From contig CBDCFL010000018.1 of assembly GCA_965216135.1 (NCBI GenBank), positions 124,001 to 188,000 of the forward strand: a stretch of 64,000 nt of DNA. The letters run 5' to 3'. A program made the translations under genes and the position numbers. Source of the stretch: CBDCFL01 sp965216135. Its GTDB lineage: Bacteria; Pseudomonadota; Alphaproteobacteria; Rhodobacterales; Rhodobacteraceae. The first letter of the stretch is position 1. Every line of letters begins with the position of its first letter. Under the pieces are notes generated by a model. The model did no database searches. It saw nothing but the letters and a program-made list of their open reading frames with translations, and had not been told where the DNA came from. Shown here one piece after another: positions 1 to 9,065 of the stretch.

Positions 1-2
1 AG

Positions 3-494
3 ACAATCGGTGGCGGCGGTGGTGGGCACCCCAGTGCGGACGGATTGTCAGGCGTTCAGGTTCACCTGACCAATACGTCCAACCTTCCAGTTGAAGCCTT
101 GGAGATGGAATATCCGATTTCCATTTTGCGCTATGAGCTGGTTGACGGCTCCGCCGGCGCTGGCCGGTATCGCGGCGGCATGGGCATTCGCCGCGTCTAC
201 CGCGTTGAAGAAGATTGCCGCTTGAATGTCGAGGCGTCGCGTGTGGCATCGTGCCCATGGGGGCTGGAGGGCGGCAGGGACGCAGACCGCACACACCTCG
301 ATTTCGGCGACGGGCGCAGCAGTTATTCAGGCACAATTGATTTAATTCGCGGTCAGGTCATTGATATTGTTACCCCTGGCGGTGGTGGTTTTGGCGCGCC
401 CGAAAATCGCGCCGTTACGAGTGTTCAAAGAGATATTGCGGAGAACCGCATCACCGCTGGCTTCGCATGCAAGGTCTATCCCCAATTCCACTGA
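3..494 (+). CDS. N-methylhydantoinase B / hydantoinase B family protein, C-terminal part
   Basis: The reading frame is open from the window edge, so the gene starts upstream; only the last ~163 codons are present. The visible part has the glycine-rich TIGGGGGGHPSADG stretch followed by GVQVHLTNTSNLPVEALE and a C-terminal VTPGGGGFG, all typical of the end of HyuB/acetone carboxylase alpha family proteins, which hydrolyse hydantoins or 5-oxoproline with ATP together with a HyuA partner. No partner is visible in the window. The stop codon lies 55 bp before an IS630 insertion, so the C-terminus is intact. Family assignment is firm; substrate cannot be told. Confidence 0.85.
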   Translation, partial: TIGGGGGGHPSADGLSGVQVHLTNTSNLPVEALEMEYPISILRYELVDGSAGAGRYRGGMGIRRVYRVEEDCRLNVEASRVASCPWGLEGGRDADRTHLDFGDGRSSYSGTIDLIRGQVIDIVTPGGGGFGAPENRAVTSVQRDIAENRITAGFACKVYPQFH

Positions 495-561
495 GCACCT
501 GTAACTTTTGCTTGGCCAGTTTCCGCAATTGTGGGCAAACGGAAGGTAATACCAGCGGCAT

Positions 562-1629
562 TTAACATTGACCGATATGGGCCCATTTTCGCATTCCGAT
601 TGATGTGATGGTTTCGGGCTGTGCGATGAGCTTTTTCCAAGCTTCGCATCCAGCATCGACGATGGCATTGTAGTCTTCGAACACGCGGTTGGAGAGCCAA
701 TTGGCGCGCAAGTACTGCCAGATATTTTCCACCGGGTTCAGTTCCGGAGCGCGCGATGGCAGCAGGATGATGGTGAGGTTCTTCGGGACTTTGAGTTTGC
801 CGGTGGTGTGCCATCCGGCCCGATCCATCAGCACAACCGCATGGGCCTTTCGGGCGACGTGGCGGCTGATCTCGTCGAGATGCATCTGCATGGCTTGCGC
901 GTCCGCCCAAGGCAGCATGAGCGCCGCCCCCTTGCCGTGAGCCGGACAGATGGCACCGAACAGATAGGCGTTGTGATAGCGCTGATCGGCCGGCTGGCGG
1001 GGGCGCGTGCCCTTTCTCGCCCACAGGCGCGTCAGGCCATTCTTCTGGCCAAGGCGTGCTTCGTCCTGGAACCAGATCTCCACCGGCGTTCCCGCTGGCA
1101 GGTCAGCTATATGCACCTGGAGCGTGTCGGCGAAGTTTTTTTTAAACGCCTCGATGATCCGCTTATCCTGCCTGGGATGCTGCGGGCGGGCGCTGATATG
1201 GGCAAAGCCCAGTTCGCCAAGCAGTCTGGATATCCCGCGCTCGGAATAGATGACGCCAAAGCGCGCCTCGATCACCCGCTTCAGGTCGATCCGCCGCCAG
1301 CGGACAACCCCGTCCACCGCCGGGTCGGGGCCGGTCTCGACAATCTCGCCAAGTTCTTTCATCTGGACATCGCTCAGGTAGCGCGTCCGGCCCGCGCCCT
1401 TGCGGTTGGTGAGGCCATCCGGTCCCTCTTCGTTGAACCGGTGAACCCAGTCCCGCAGGGTTTGGCGATCCATCCCACCGATCCTTGCGGCCTCTCCACG
1501 GCGCATGCCATCGTAGACCGCCGCAAGAGACAACAGACGGCGGCTCTGCCGGGCATCCTTGCAACGGCTGGCGAGTTTACGAAGGTGGCGGGCATCAAAG
1601 TCGCGACGAAGCGGAACACTGGCTGGCAT
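562..1629 (-). CDS. IS630-family transposase, type A copy 1
   Basis: A 355-residue protein with an N-terminal double helix-turn-helix (roughly residues 10-150, including the GGMDRQTLRDWVHRF helix) and a DDE catalytic domain: D189 in WFQDEARLG, D269 in VLMDRAGWH and E301 in ELNPVENIW. It catalyses cut-and-paste transposition of its own element. An A8 tract (complement of 1136-1143) encodes FKKNF at residues 162-166, between the two domains, and is in frame here. The start ATG follows AAAGGAGGATCGCC, a strong ribosome-binding site. Confidence 0.95.
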   Translation of the reverse strand: MPASVPLRRDFDARHLRKLASRCKDARQSRRLLSLAAVYDGMRRGEAARIGGMDRQTLRDWVHRFNEEGPDGLTNRKGAGRTRYLSDVQMKELGEIVETGPDPAVDGVVRWRRIDLKRVIEARFGVIYSERGISRLLGELGFAHISARPQHPRQDKRIIEAFKKNFADTLQVHIADLPAGTPVEIWFQDEARLGQKNGLTRLWARKGTRPRQPADQRYHNAYLFGAICPAHGKGAALMLPWADAQAMQMHLDEISRHVARKAHAVVLMDRAGWHTTGKLKVPKNLTIILLPSRAPELNPVENIWQYLRANWLSNRVFEDYNAIVDAGCEAWKKLIAQPETITSIGMRKWAHIGQC

Positions 1630-1652
1630 GGCGATCCTCCTTTGCCAACCTT

Positions 1653-1691
1653 GAATCAGATCAAAACCGATTTGGGAATCCCCACAGAGTC
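1653..1691 (-). promoter_or_regulatory. GANTC triplet upstream of type A transposase
   Basis: Three GANTC pentamers lie at 1653-1657, 1676-1680 and 1687-1691 (start-to-start 23 and 11 bp), immediately upstream of the transposase start. The central one sits in the near-palindrome TGGGGATTCCCA. The same arrangement is at 12449/12472/12483 in copy 2 and 47377/47400/47411 in copy 3. No clear -35/-10 pair was recognised; the placement 24-60 bp before the start codon suggests that the sites overlap the promoter. Confidence 0.6.
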
Positions 1692-1714
1692 AGAAATTGA
1701 TGCCGTTGGTATAA

Positions 1715-1897
1715 AATACGTGCTCTAGCCCCTCAAAGGCAGGGAACGCCTGATAATCGTAGAAATCGCCAATGCGAAATCCGGCTCAAAATTCGAGACC
1801 CCTATAGTTGTTCGCGCGACGTGACGCGTACATCAGGATGTTTTCATAGGCCAAGTTTGGGCCTTGTTGGCCTCTGCACCTCAATCAAATGCGGGAG
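1715..1897. other. 183-bp host DNA trapped between two IS630 elements
   Basis: This short stretch between the right duplication of A1 and the left duplication of B1 has no complete gene. Complement frames contain gene-like runs (for example IGDFYDYQAFPAFEGLEHV and AYENILMYASRRANNYRG) in different frames, so it may be a decayed coding remnant. I do not recognise it. Confidence 0.35.
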
Positions 1898-1920
1898 TAA
1901 TACCAACGGCCCCCAGATTT

Positions 1921-1958
1921 GACTCAAGGGGATTCCCACGAGCGGCGTGATCTGATTC
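1921..1958 (+). promoter_or_regulatory. GANTC triplet upstream of type B transposase
   Basis: GANTC sites at 1921-1925, 1931-1935 and 1954-1958 (spacing 10 and 23 bp), 28 bp before the start ATG at 1986. The middle site is in GGGGATTCCCA. The other type B copies match: 10466/10489/10499 on the complement in copy 3, and 62519/62529/62552 in copy 2. Confidence 0.6.
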
Positions 1959-1985
1959 AGTGGCATCAAGGCAAGGGAGGCTTTG

Positions 1986-3329
1986 ATGGCAGTAAGGATT
2001 ACGCGCAAAGACAAGTCCGCAGGCGAGCTTCGCCAGGAAGCGGCGCGGTGCCGGGATGGGAAAGCGGCGCGACGGATGTTGGCGATTGCCCTGGTTCTGG
2101 ATGGGGTTGACCGCAAGACGGCGGCAGAAAACTGCGGCATGGATCGGCAGACGCTGCGGGATTGGGCCCACCGTTACAATGCGGAGGGCGTGTCGGGCCT
2201 GTTCAACCGTCGCCCGCCGGATCCACCCTGTCTGCTGAGCGCGGCACAGAAGGAGGAGTTGGCGGAAATGGTTCGGGCGGGTCCCGACCCCGAAACCGAT
2301 GGGGTTGTGCGCTGGCGGCGCATTGATCTGAAACGCAAGATCGAAGAGCGCTTCGGCGTCACCATGCATGAGCGAACTGTTGGCAAACAATTGGCAAGCC
2401 TGGGCTTTCGGCGTCTGTCGGTGCGCCCGCAGCATCCGAAATCCGACCCGGATGCACAGGAGGCTTTTAAAAAAACTTCGCCGCAGAGGTAGAAGCAGCC
2501 GTGCCTATCCGGTTGTCACCCACACCCACTATATGTAGGGTGTGGCGTCGAGTGGCTCGGGAGGGGGACAAAGCGGGGATGGATGTCTCGCAGCGTGAAG
2601 ACCTTTCGTTTCCGTCGTCGCTTCCTGAGTTCCAGCGACTTTTCCCGGATGGCACGGCCTGTGCCGCCTAAATTGCTGGCGATGTCACCGCTCCCACTTA
2701 CGCCCAGCTTTACTCGGGCGATTGGGAGCACCCTAGATGTAGTGGGTGTGGGTGACAACCGGATAGGCACGGAAGCAGCCTTGCCGGAAACAGCCCGCAG
2801 CAAGCCCCTGGAGATATGGTTTCAGGATGAAGCGCGGGTTGGCCAGCAGGGCACGCTCACCCGTATCTGGGCCGAGCGTGGAACACGCCCCCGTGCCCCG
2901 CGCGACACCCGCTATATCTGGAGCTACATTTTCGGCACCGTCTGCCCGGAACGGGCTGAAGCGGCCGCTCTGATCATGCCACATGCCGACACACAGGCCA
3001 TGAGCGCGCATCTCGCCGAGATCGCTAAAACCGTCGCATCGGGCGCACATGCCCTTCTCATTCTGGATGGCGCTGGCTGGCACGGTTCGGCAGAGCTGGA
3101 GGTACCCGACAACATCACCCTGCTCAAACTCCCGCCCTATTCCCCTGAACTCAACCCGATGGAAAATGTGTGGGCTTATCTGCGTGCCAACAAGCTCGCC
3201 ATATCCGTCTTCGACAATTATGAGCAGATCGTCGACAGGTGTTGCGAAGCATGGAACTTCTTTGCAAACGACAAAACCGCAATCACGTCAATCACTACCA
3301 GACAATGGGCCAAAACGGTCAACGACTAG
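1986..3329 (+). pseudogene. IS630-family transposase type B, copy 1, broken by MITE insertion
   Basis: OrfA (1986-2492, 168 residues) has the helix-turn-helix domain with CGMDRQTLRDWAHRYN. The catalytic part resumes at about 2780 and runs to 3329 with WFQDEARVG, LILDGAGWHG and ELNPMENVW as the DDE residues. OrfA runs into a stop just after an A7 tract (2469-2475); a -1 shift there would give FKKNFAAEVEAALPE and join both halves, as in the uninterrupted copy near 63 kb. In this copy the MITE separates the halves, so even a frameshift cannot make a full protein. The 249-codon frame starting at 2583 inside the MITE is an accidental fusion. Start ATG follows GGGAGG. Confidence 0.88.
2500..2771 (+). 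mobile_element. IS1595-derived MITE (internally deleted element)
   Basis: A 272-bp insert with near-perfect inverted ends of about 33 bp (CGTGCCTATCCGGTTG inward) and an 8-bp direct repeat GAAGCAGC at 2492-2499 and 2772-2779. The empty site is seen intact in the type B copy near 63.1 kb. Inside, from the ATG at 2580, codons read MDVSQREDLSFPS and then LPEFQRLFPDGTACAA before a stop, matching in style the N-terminus of IS1595-family transposases. The same frame after that stop ends with APTYAQLYSGDWEHP, resembling the family's C-terminus. It is therefore probably a deletion derivative keeping both transposase ends. The 8-bp duplication fits IS1595. Confidence 0.75.
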
Positions 3330-3363
3330 GGCCGTTGGTATAATACCACCGAGCGGAATGCCT

Positions 3364-3404
3364 GACTCACGTTGGGGATTCCCAAGCGGTCCGATCTCTG
3401 ACTC
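3364..3404 (+). promoter_or_regulatory. GANTC triplet upstream of type C transposase
   Basis: GANTC sites at 3364-3368, 3377-3381 and 3400-3404 (spacing 13 and 23 bp); the middle one is in GGGGATTCCCA. Copy 2 has the mirror arrangement at 61505, 61528 and 61541. The last site ends 14 bp before the start codon. Confidence 0.6.
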
Positions 3405-3418
3405 AATGTGGTGAACCA

Positions 3419-4492
3419 ATGAGGTTCGCCATGGCAGCGCCTATCGACTTACGGAACGATTTTGACAGCGTCTCACTGCGGTGCCTCGCGAAGAGGACCA
3501 GGGACGCGACCCAGAGCCGTCGTCTGCTGGCGTTGGCCGAGGTCTACGATGGTGGCAGCAGGACGGATGCGTCGCGGATCGGCGGCGTCGGTCTGCAGAT
3601 CATTCGCGACTGGGTGCTGCGCTTCAACGCCCGCGGACCGGACGGGCTGGTCGATGGGAAGTCACCGGGCGCACCCTCGAAGCTCAACGCCGATCACCGC
3701 CGCGCACTGGCGGAGGTTGTTGAGGCCGGCCCGGTCCCGGCGGTGGACGGCGTCGTGCGCTGGCGGCGCAAGGACCTGGCGCGGTGGCTCTTGGAGACGT
3801 TCGCCATCTCGCTCGACGAGACCACGGTCGGGCGCGAGTTGAAGGCGCTCGGCTTCGCCAAGATCTCGGCGCGGCCGCGCCACTACGCGCAAAACGAGCT
3901 GGCCGTCGAGGCTTTTAAAAAAAACTTCCCCGCCGAACTGGCGAAGATCCGGGCGAGGCTCCCGAAAGGCGTCGAGATAGAGCTGTGGTGGCAAGATGAA
4001 GCCCGCATCGGCCAGAAGAATAAGCTCACACGCCGATGGGCCAGACGTGGCACGCGCCCGCGGGTGCCCCGCGACCAGCGCACCGAATGGGCCTATATCT
4101 TCGGCGCGATCTGTCCCGCGAAGGGGAAAGGCGCCGGGCTGGTCATGCCCTGGTGCGACACCGACGCCATGGCGGCGCACCTCATCGAGATCAGTGCCGC
4201 CGTCGATCCCGGCGCCCATGCGGTGCTGATCGTCGATCAGGCCGGTTGGCACTTGACGCCCAAGCTGGCGATCCCCGACAACATCACCGTCCTGGCGCTG
4301 CCGCCACGATCGCCCGAGTTGAACCCGGTGGAGAATGTCTGGCAATTCATGCGCGACAACTGGTTGTCGAACCGGATCTTCAAATCCTACGAAGACATCG
4401 TCGCGCTGTGCTGCCAAGCCTGGAACAACCTCATCGACCAACCATGGAAGATCATGTCCCTCGGCATGCGCAAATGGGCGCATGGGTTCTGA
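3419..4492 (+). CDS. IS630-family transposase, type C copy 1
   Basis: A 357-residue protein with N-terminal helix-turn-helix domain (GGVGLQIIRDWVLRF near residue 60) and DDE domain: WWQDEARIG, LIVDQAGWH and ELNPVENVW supply the acidic residues. It resembles type A throughout but is clearly a separate lineage. An A8 tract at 3917-3924 encodes FKKNF and keeps the frame open. Start chosen at MRFAM (3419); the ATG at 3431 (MAAPID) is an alternative. Confidence 0.94.
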   Translation: MRFAMAAPIDLRNDFDSVSLRCLAKRTRDATQSRRLLALAEVYDGGSRTDASRIGGVGLQIIRDWVLRFNARGPDGLVDGKSPGAPSKLNADHRRALAEVVEAGPVPAVDGVVRWRRKDLARWLLETFAISLDETTVGRELKALGFAKISARPRHYAQNELAVEAFKKNFPAELAKIRARLPKGVEIELWWQDEARIGQKNKLTRRWARRGTRPRVPRDQRTEWAYIFGAICPAKGKGAGLVMPWCDTDAMAAHLIEISAAVDPGAHAVLIVDQAGWHLTPKLAIPDNITVLALPPRSPELNPVENVWQFMRDNWLSNRIFKSYEDIVALCCQAWNNLIDQPWKIMSLGMRKWAHGF

Positions 4493-4589
4493 TCAATGAC
4501 CGTTGGTATAATGGCCTGGCTAGTGATCTAGCTCTCCAAGTGGCGTAACACATCTCAAGGACGAGCCAGCGAGTGCTGATTTCAGAAAC

Positions 4590-6012
4590 GGTAGTGCCCC
4601 AAGGCGTGGTGTAAATTGTTCTCCGGCTGGGTGTTGAGCCGGTTTACAGGGCGGCGATTTTCGCCGGGTCCATGGTGGTATCCTCGCAGATGGCGGCGAC
4701 GGTTTCCAGCGTCATGTAACGACGTGTGACTGCCCATTCGTCGTTCTGCTCCAGCATAAGTGCGCCGACGAGGCGTCTGATCGCGGCCTCGTTAGGGAAA
4801 ATACCGACGACATTTGTTCGGCGCTTGATCTCTTTGTTGAGGCGTTCAAGCGGATTGGTGGAGTGTATTTGCCGCCAGTGAGCTTGCGGGAACGTCTTGT
4901 AGGCCAGCACGTCTTCCTCGGCGCGCAGCATCAGCTCGGCGAGCTTGGGATGACGCGGCTGGAAAGCCTCGATCAGCTTGGTCCAGTGTTCCTTCGAGTC
5001 TGCCAGCGTGTCCTGATCGAAGGCTGTTCTGAGCGCGGCCGTGACGATGGGACGGTCCTTCTTGCCGACGCAGGCCAGGGCATTGCGCATGAAGTGCACG
5101 CGACAGCGCTGGATCGTAGCACGCAGCACTTTGGCGGCGGCCCCCTTCAGGCCTTTATGTTCGTCAGCGATGATCAGCTTTACCCCGCGCAGGCCGCGAT
5201 CGGCCAGAGCGCGCAGGAATTCGTCCCAGAACACCTCGGCTTCGCTGGGTTGGATGGCGATGCCCAGAACCTCGCGCCGCCCGTCGGTGTTGACCGCAAC
5301 CGCCACTATGGCTGCCACGCTGACGATCCGTCCCGAACGCCGCACCTTGATGTAGGTGGCGTCCAGCCAGAGATAGGGCCATTCGCCCTCCAGTGGCCGG
5401 TCAAGGAAGGCGTCAACGCGTTCGTCGATCTCCACGCACAGGCGGGATACCTGGCTCTTGGAGACGCCCGTCATGCCCATGGTCTTGACCAGATCATCAA
5501 CTGATCGCGTTGAGACGCCCTGAATGTAGGCTTCCTGGATCACCGCGGTCATTGCTTTCTCCGAGGCCCGGCGTGGTTCCGGAAACTCCGGGAAATACGT
5601 CCCCTTGCGCAGTTTCGGGATCTGAACATCAACGGTCCCGGCGCGGGTTTCCCATCGGCGCGGGCGATATCCGTTCCGGTGGTTCACCCGCCCGGCCGAG
5701 CGTTCATGCACCCCGGCACCGCACAGCTGATCCACATCCAGTGCCATCAACCGGTCGGCAACAAAACCCAGCATCTCGGCCAAAATCTGATGATCGGCGG
5801 TCTCGGAAAGAAGCGCCTTCAGCGCGGCGGTTTCTGATATCGTCTCCTTGGTCATGGGTGATCTCCTCGATCGGTAGGTCAGGTTGCAACCCAAACCCTA
5901 CCGGAGAACGTCCATGGCCGCCCAGCAACCCGCGCGGACTTCGCCCGAGCTACGCGAGGCTCCACTCAGCCCGCGCTAACGTCGGAATTACACCACGTCC
6001 GGGGGCACTACC
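4590..6012 (-). mobile_element. IS256-family element (complete)
   Basis: Inverted ends start GGTAGTGCCCC at both sides (then AAGGCGTGGTGTAA versus CGGACGTGGTGTAA), and the element is flanked by the 8-bp duplication TCAGAAAC at 4582-4589 and 6013-6020. Size 1423 bp and 8-bp duplication are normal for IS256. Only one copy is seen in the window. Confidence 0.93.
4644..5855 (-). CDS. IS256-family (mutator-type) transposase
   Basis: A 403-residue mutator-superfamily transposase. Catalytic residues are D165 (LWLDATYIKV), D231 (LIIADEHKGLKG) and E337 (STNPLERLNKEIKRR), with the family's C/H motif CRVHFMRN around 251. The start was taken at MTKETIS (5855) because GAGGAG lies just upstream; the longer frame to 5894 adds an unlikely MGCNLTYRSRR leader. 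No lesion is visible, so it should be active. Confidence 0.94.
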   Translation of the reverse strand: MTKETISETAALKALLSETADHQILAEMLGFVADRLMALDVDQLCGAGVHERSAGRVNHRNGYRPRRWETRAGTVDVQIPKLRKGTYFPEFPEPRRASEKAMTAVIQEAYIQGVSTRSVDDLVKTMGMTGVSKSQVSRLCVEIDERVDAFLDRPLEGEWPYLWLDATYIKVRRSGRIVSVAAIVAVAVNTDGRREVLGIAIQPSEAEVFWDEFLRALADRGLRGVKLIIADEHKGLKGAAAKVLRATIQRCRVHFMRNALACVGKKDRPIVTAALRTAFDQDTLADSKEHWTKLIEAFQPRHPKLAELMLRAEEDVLAYKTFPQAHWRQIHSTNPLERLNKEIKRRTNVVGIFPNEAAIRRLVGALMLEQNDEWAVTRRYMTLETVAAICEDTTMDPAKIAAL

Positions 6013-6020
6013 TCAGAAAC

Positions 6021-6468
6021 TGCCCATACCGCTTTACATGAGCGGAGGATGTCTCCTTTTGCGCCTTACTTCTAGGTTGGTTTCGGTGCCCGATGGCGGC
6101 TTTCTGCGCATAGTGCCAGTTCGAGTACAGTGCAGCATCTGACAGTTAGGGCTCCAAGCAGACATGCGGCAAGTGCAGCGCACTGATCTGAGCATGGTGC
6201 GACCCAACCGACACTCTCGGCCCATTGCAGACCTTTGACTTACTGCAGCGCCGCTGCAGATCCCCAGCCAGAGCTGACGTTTGTGCGTGGCGCAGCATGC
6301 CCGTCGTTCTAGGTCGCCGAGCCGCATACAGGTACTATCAGCAAGTTGCGAAACTTGTTCAGAGTGGATTTTGTGTGATCTAAGAGACCCGCAGCTGGCT
6401 TCCGTTGGTCTTGCGACTTGAACTTGCGCTCATGCGCAATGGGCTTATACATCCAAGGAATCTCCCAA
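6021..6468. other. Intergenic host DNA right of the IS256 element
   Basis: No convincing gene or RNA is seen. Joined to 4512-4581, this is the pre-IS256 sequence; one copy of TCAGAAAC marks the original site. Confidence 0.5.
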
Positions 6469-6783
6469 ATGGTGCCTACCTCGATCACGGACTGGATTTC
6501 GGCGCTTTCGGCCGTCGGTGGAACCTTGATTGCGGTGGTTGCCGCCTACCTCGTCTACAAACAGTATCTGCAGCCTCTAGCGCAAGAAGCAGAGCCTGAC
6601 GTCGCGATTGACGGGACAGCCGCCTCCATGAATTCCAAATTGGTTGTTTTCGACACCTCAAAACAACGTACTCTTTTGAAAATCGGTTCACAGGGCCTCG
6701 AATGCTGGCTGTTTTGGACGGTTGCGGCGAGGAGGAATTCGTCATTCGCTGCGCTTCGTTATAATTTCTCAGATGCGAACTTA
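6469..6783 (+). pseudogene. Small membrane protein, 3' end removed by IS630 B3
   Basis: From MVPTSITDWISALSAVGG the frame encodes one hydrophobic segment (about residues 10-30, GGTLIAVVAAYLVYKQY) followed by a soluble part with WLFWTVAARR. It is open up to the IS630 element at 6784, where the native 3' end is lost and the frame stops inside the IS at 6798. An earlier ATG at 6418 is possible but has no better ribosome-binding site. I do not recognise the family. Confidence 0.45.
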
Positions 6784-7521
6784 TACCAACGGCCCTAGTC
6801 ATTGACCGTTTTGACCCATTGTCTGGTAGTGATTGACGTGATTGCGGTTTTGTCGTTTGCAAAGAAGTTCCATGCTTCGCAACACCTGTCGACGATCTGC
6901 TCATAATTGTCGAAGACGGATATGGCGAGCTTGTTGGCACGCAGATAAGCCCACACATTTTCCATCGGGTTGAGTTCAGGGGAATAGGGCGGGAGTTTGA
7001 GCAGGGTGATGTTGTCGGGTACCTCCAGCTCTGCCGAACCGTGCCAGCCAGCGCCATCCAGAATGAGAAGGGCATGTGCGCCCGATGCGACGGTTTTAGC
7101 GATCTCGGCGAGATGCGCGCTCATGGCCTGTGTGTCGGCATGTGGCATGATCAGAGCGGCCGCTTCAGCCCGTTCCGGGCAGACGGCGCCGAAAATGTAG
7201 CTCCAGATATAGCGGGTGTCGCGCGGGGCACGGGGGCGTGTTCCACGCTCGGCCCAGATACGGGTGAGCGTGCCCTGCTGGCCAACCCGCGCTTCATCCT
7301 GAAACCATATCTCCAGGGGCTTGCTGCGGGCTGTTTCCGGCAAGGCTGCTTCTACCTGCGCATTCCGGGCACATCCGCCCGGTGATTCCGATTTAATCCG
7401 CCCACCCGTACCGATCTGATCCGCCGGGGATTCCGGGGCATCCGCCCACCCCTTGATGCGCTGCTGCGAGGTGATCTGTAGCGGGCTACTTTGCCGTTCA
7501 TTTTGAACGGAAGAGAGCCCA

Positions 7522-9051
7522 ATGAAGAGATTATCGATGCGGAAGATACGAGAGGCTTTGCGCCTGTCCTTTGAAGGTTTGTCGACGCGCGAGATGGCGC
7601 TGAGTTTGGCGATTGGTCGCACGACCCTGCGTGAGTATTTAGGCCGCGCCCGTGATGCTGGTTTGAGCTGGCCGTTGCCCGATGCGCTGTCGGATGCCGA
7701 TTTGGAACATGTGCTTTTCCCACGGCGTTCTGCGGACAGTTCTCAACCGATCCCTCAGCCGGATTGGACCTATGTGCACGCCGAGCTACGGCGCAAAGGG
7801 GTGACGCTTTCGCTGTTGTGGCAGGAGTATCGAGAGGTTCACACAGACGGCTATGGCTACAGCCGGTATTGCGAGCTCTATACTCGTTGGGAGGGCAAAC
7901 TCTCGCCAGTGATGCGGCAGCGACACCCTGCTGGTGAACGCCTGTTTGTTGATTATGCGGGCCACACCATAGATGTTGCCTGCCCTAAGACGGGCGAGAT
8001 ACGCACGGCCCAAATCTTTGTCGCGGCACTTGGCGCATCGAACTACACCTATGTTGAAGCCACTTGGACACAGAGCCTTCCCGATTGGATATCCAGTCAC
8101 GTTCGAGCATTTGCGTTCTTGGGTGGCGTACCTGCGCAAGTTGTGCCGGATAATCTCAAAGCCGCCGTCATCAAAGCCTGTTTTTATGACCCGGCGATCA
8201 ACCGCACTTACGGGGATATGGCGGCGCATTACGATACTGCAATTGTGCCCGCACGGCCCCGCAAACCCAAGGATAAAGCAAAGGTCGAAGGTGCTGTTCT
8301 GCTGGCCGAACGTTGGATTTTAGCACGCCTGCGCAATCAGACATTCTTCAGTCTCGATGAGCTAAACGCGGCGATCCGACCCTTGCGCGACCAACTGAAC
8401 AACAAGGTCACCCGGCACCTGGGTGCCAGCCGCAGGGCCTTGTTTGAAACGCTGGACAAACCTGCACTGAAGTCGCTGCCCCATGAACCCTACGTCTATG
8501 CGGAATGGAAGAAGTGCCGCGCCGGTCTCGATTACCATGTCGATATAGGACACCACTATTACTCAGTGCCCCATCAGCTTATGCGCCAAGAGCTTTGGGC
8601 CCGGGTCACACCGCGCACGGTCGAAGTTTATCATAAAGGTCAGCGTGTTGCGGCGCATCAACGGACGTCGGGCAACCGGCAACATTCCACCATCCGTGAT
8701 CACATGCCAGCAAACCACCGCTTCCGTACCGACTGGACACCAGAACGCATCCGCACACAGGCGGCCCGGGTCGGGCCCAACGTCGAGACCTTTGTCGAGA
8801 TGGTCATGCGCAAGCGGCGACATCCAGAGCAAGGATATCGAACTTGCATGGGCGTCTTGCGGCTTGCCAAAACATTCGGACCCGAGCGCCTCGATGCGGC
8901 CTGCGAGCGTGCACTTCACATCAACAGCTATACCTACCAATCCCTGCATTCCATTTTGAAGAATGGATTGGATCGCCAACGCCGCAAACCCACCACGGAC
9001 GGCCCCGCGATCACACACCCCAACATCCGTGGTGCCGGATACTTCCATTGA
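7522..9051 (+). CDS. istA: IS21-family transposase IstA
   Basis: A 509-residue transposase. The N-terminus (residues 1-45) is a helix-turn-helix with FEGLSTREMALSLAIGRTTLREYL. The DDE core shows FVDYAGHTIDV, VPDNLKAAV and KDKAKVEGAVL. IstA works with the ATPase IstB encoded 14 bp downstream. Start ATG follows GGAAGAGAGCCCA. Confidence 0.96.
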   Translation: MKRLSMRKIREALRLSFEGLSTREMALSLAIGRTTLREYLGRARDAGLSWPLPDALSDADLEHVLFPRRSADSSQPIPQPDWTYVHAELRRKGVTLSLLWQEYREVHTDGYGYSRYCELYTRWEGKLSPVMRQRHPAGERLFVDYAGHTIDVACPKTGEIRTAQIFVAALGASNYTYVEATWTQSLPDWISSHVRAFAFLGGVPAQVVPDNLKAAVIKACFYDPAINRTYGDMAAHYDTAIVPARPRKPKDKAKVEGAVLLAERWILARLRNQTFFSLDELNAAIRPLRDQLNNKVTRHLGASRRALFETLDKPALKSLPHEPYVYAEWKKCRAGLDYHVDIGHHYYSVPHQLMRQELWARVTPRTVEVYHKGQRVAAHQRTSGNRQHSTIRDHMPANHRFRTDWTPERIRTQAARVGPNVETFVEMVMRKRRHPEQGYRTCMGVLRLAKTFGPERLDAACERALHINSYTYQSLHSILKNGLDRQRRKPTTDGPAITHPNIRGAGYFH

Positions 9052-9065
9052 AGAAAGGACAGAAA

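Larger units (their letters stand above)
550..1711 (-). mobile_element. IS630-family element type A, copy 1 (complete)
   Basis: The element runs from TACCAGCGGCAT to ATGCCGTTGGTA, imperfect inverted ends of 1162 bp total, flanked by the direct repeat TAA at 547-549 and 1712-1714. Copies 2 and 3 are the same length. Differences from copies 2 and 3 are few; one changes a residue near the C-terminus of the transposase (K instead of N at the EAWxKL motif). Confidence 0.93.
1901..3340 (+). mobile_element. IS630-family element type B, copy 1, interrupted by a MITE
   Basis: Ends are TACCAACGGCCCCC and GGGCCGTTGGTA, flanked by TAA at 1898-1900 and 3341-3343. Total length is 1440 bp; removing the 272-bp MITE and one 8-bp duplication leaves 1160 bp, the length obtained for copy 3 after removing its IS21. 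The right TAA duplication is shared with the neighbouring type C element. Confidence 0.9.
3344..4508 (+). mobile_element. IS630-family element type C, copy 1 (complete)
   Basis: Runs from TACCACCGAGCGGAAT to TGACCGTTGGTA, 1165 bp, with TAA at 3341-3343 and 4509-4511. It starts directly at the right-hand TAA of the type B element, so the two share one target duplication. Copy 2 (60401-61565) has exactly the same length. Confidence 0.92.

Noticed and set aside
2583..3329. Single 248-residue transposase starting inside the MITE
   Set aside because: Its first ~57 codons are out-of-frame MITE sequence accidentally fused to the catalytic half of the type B transposase.
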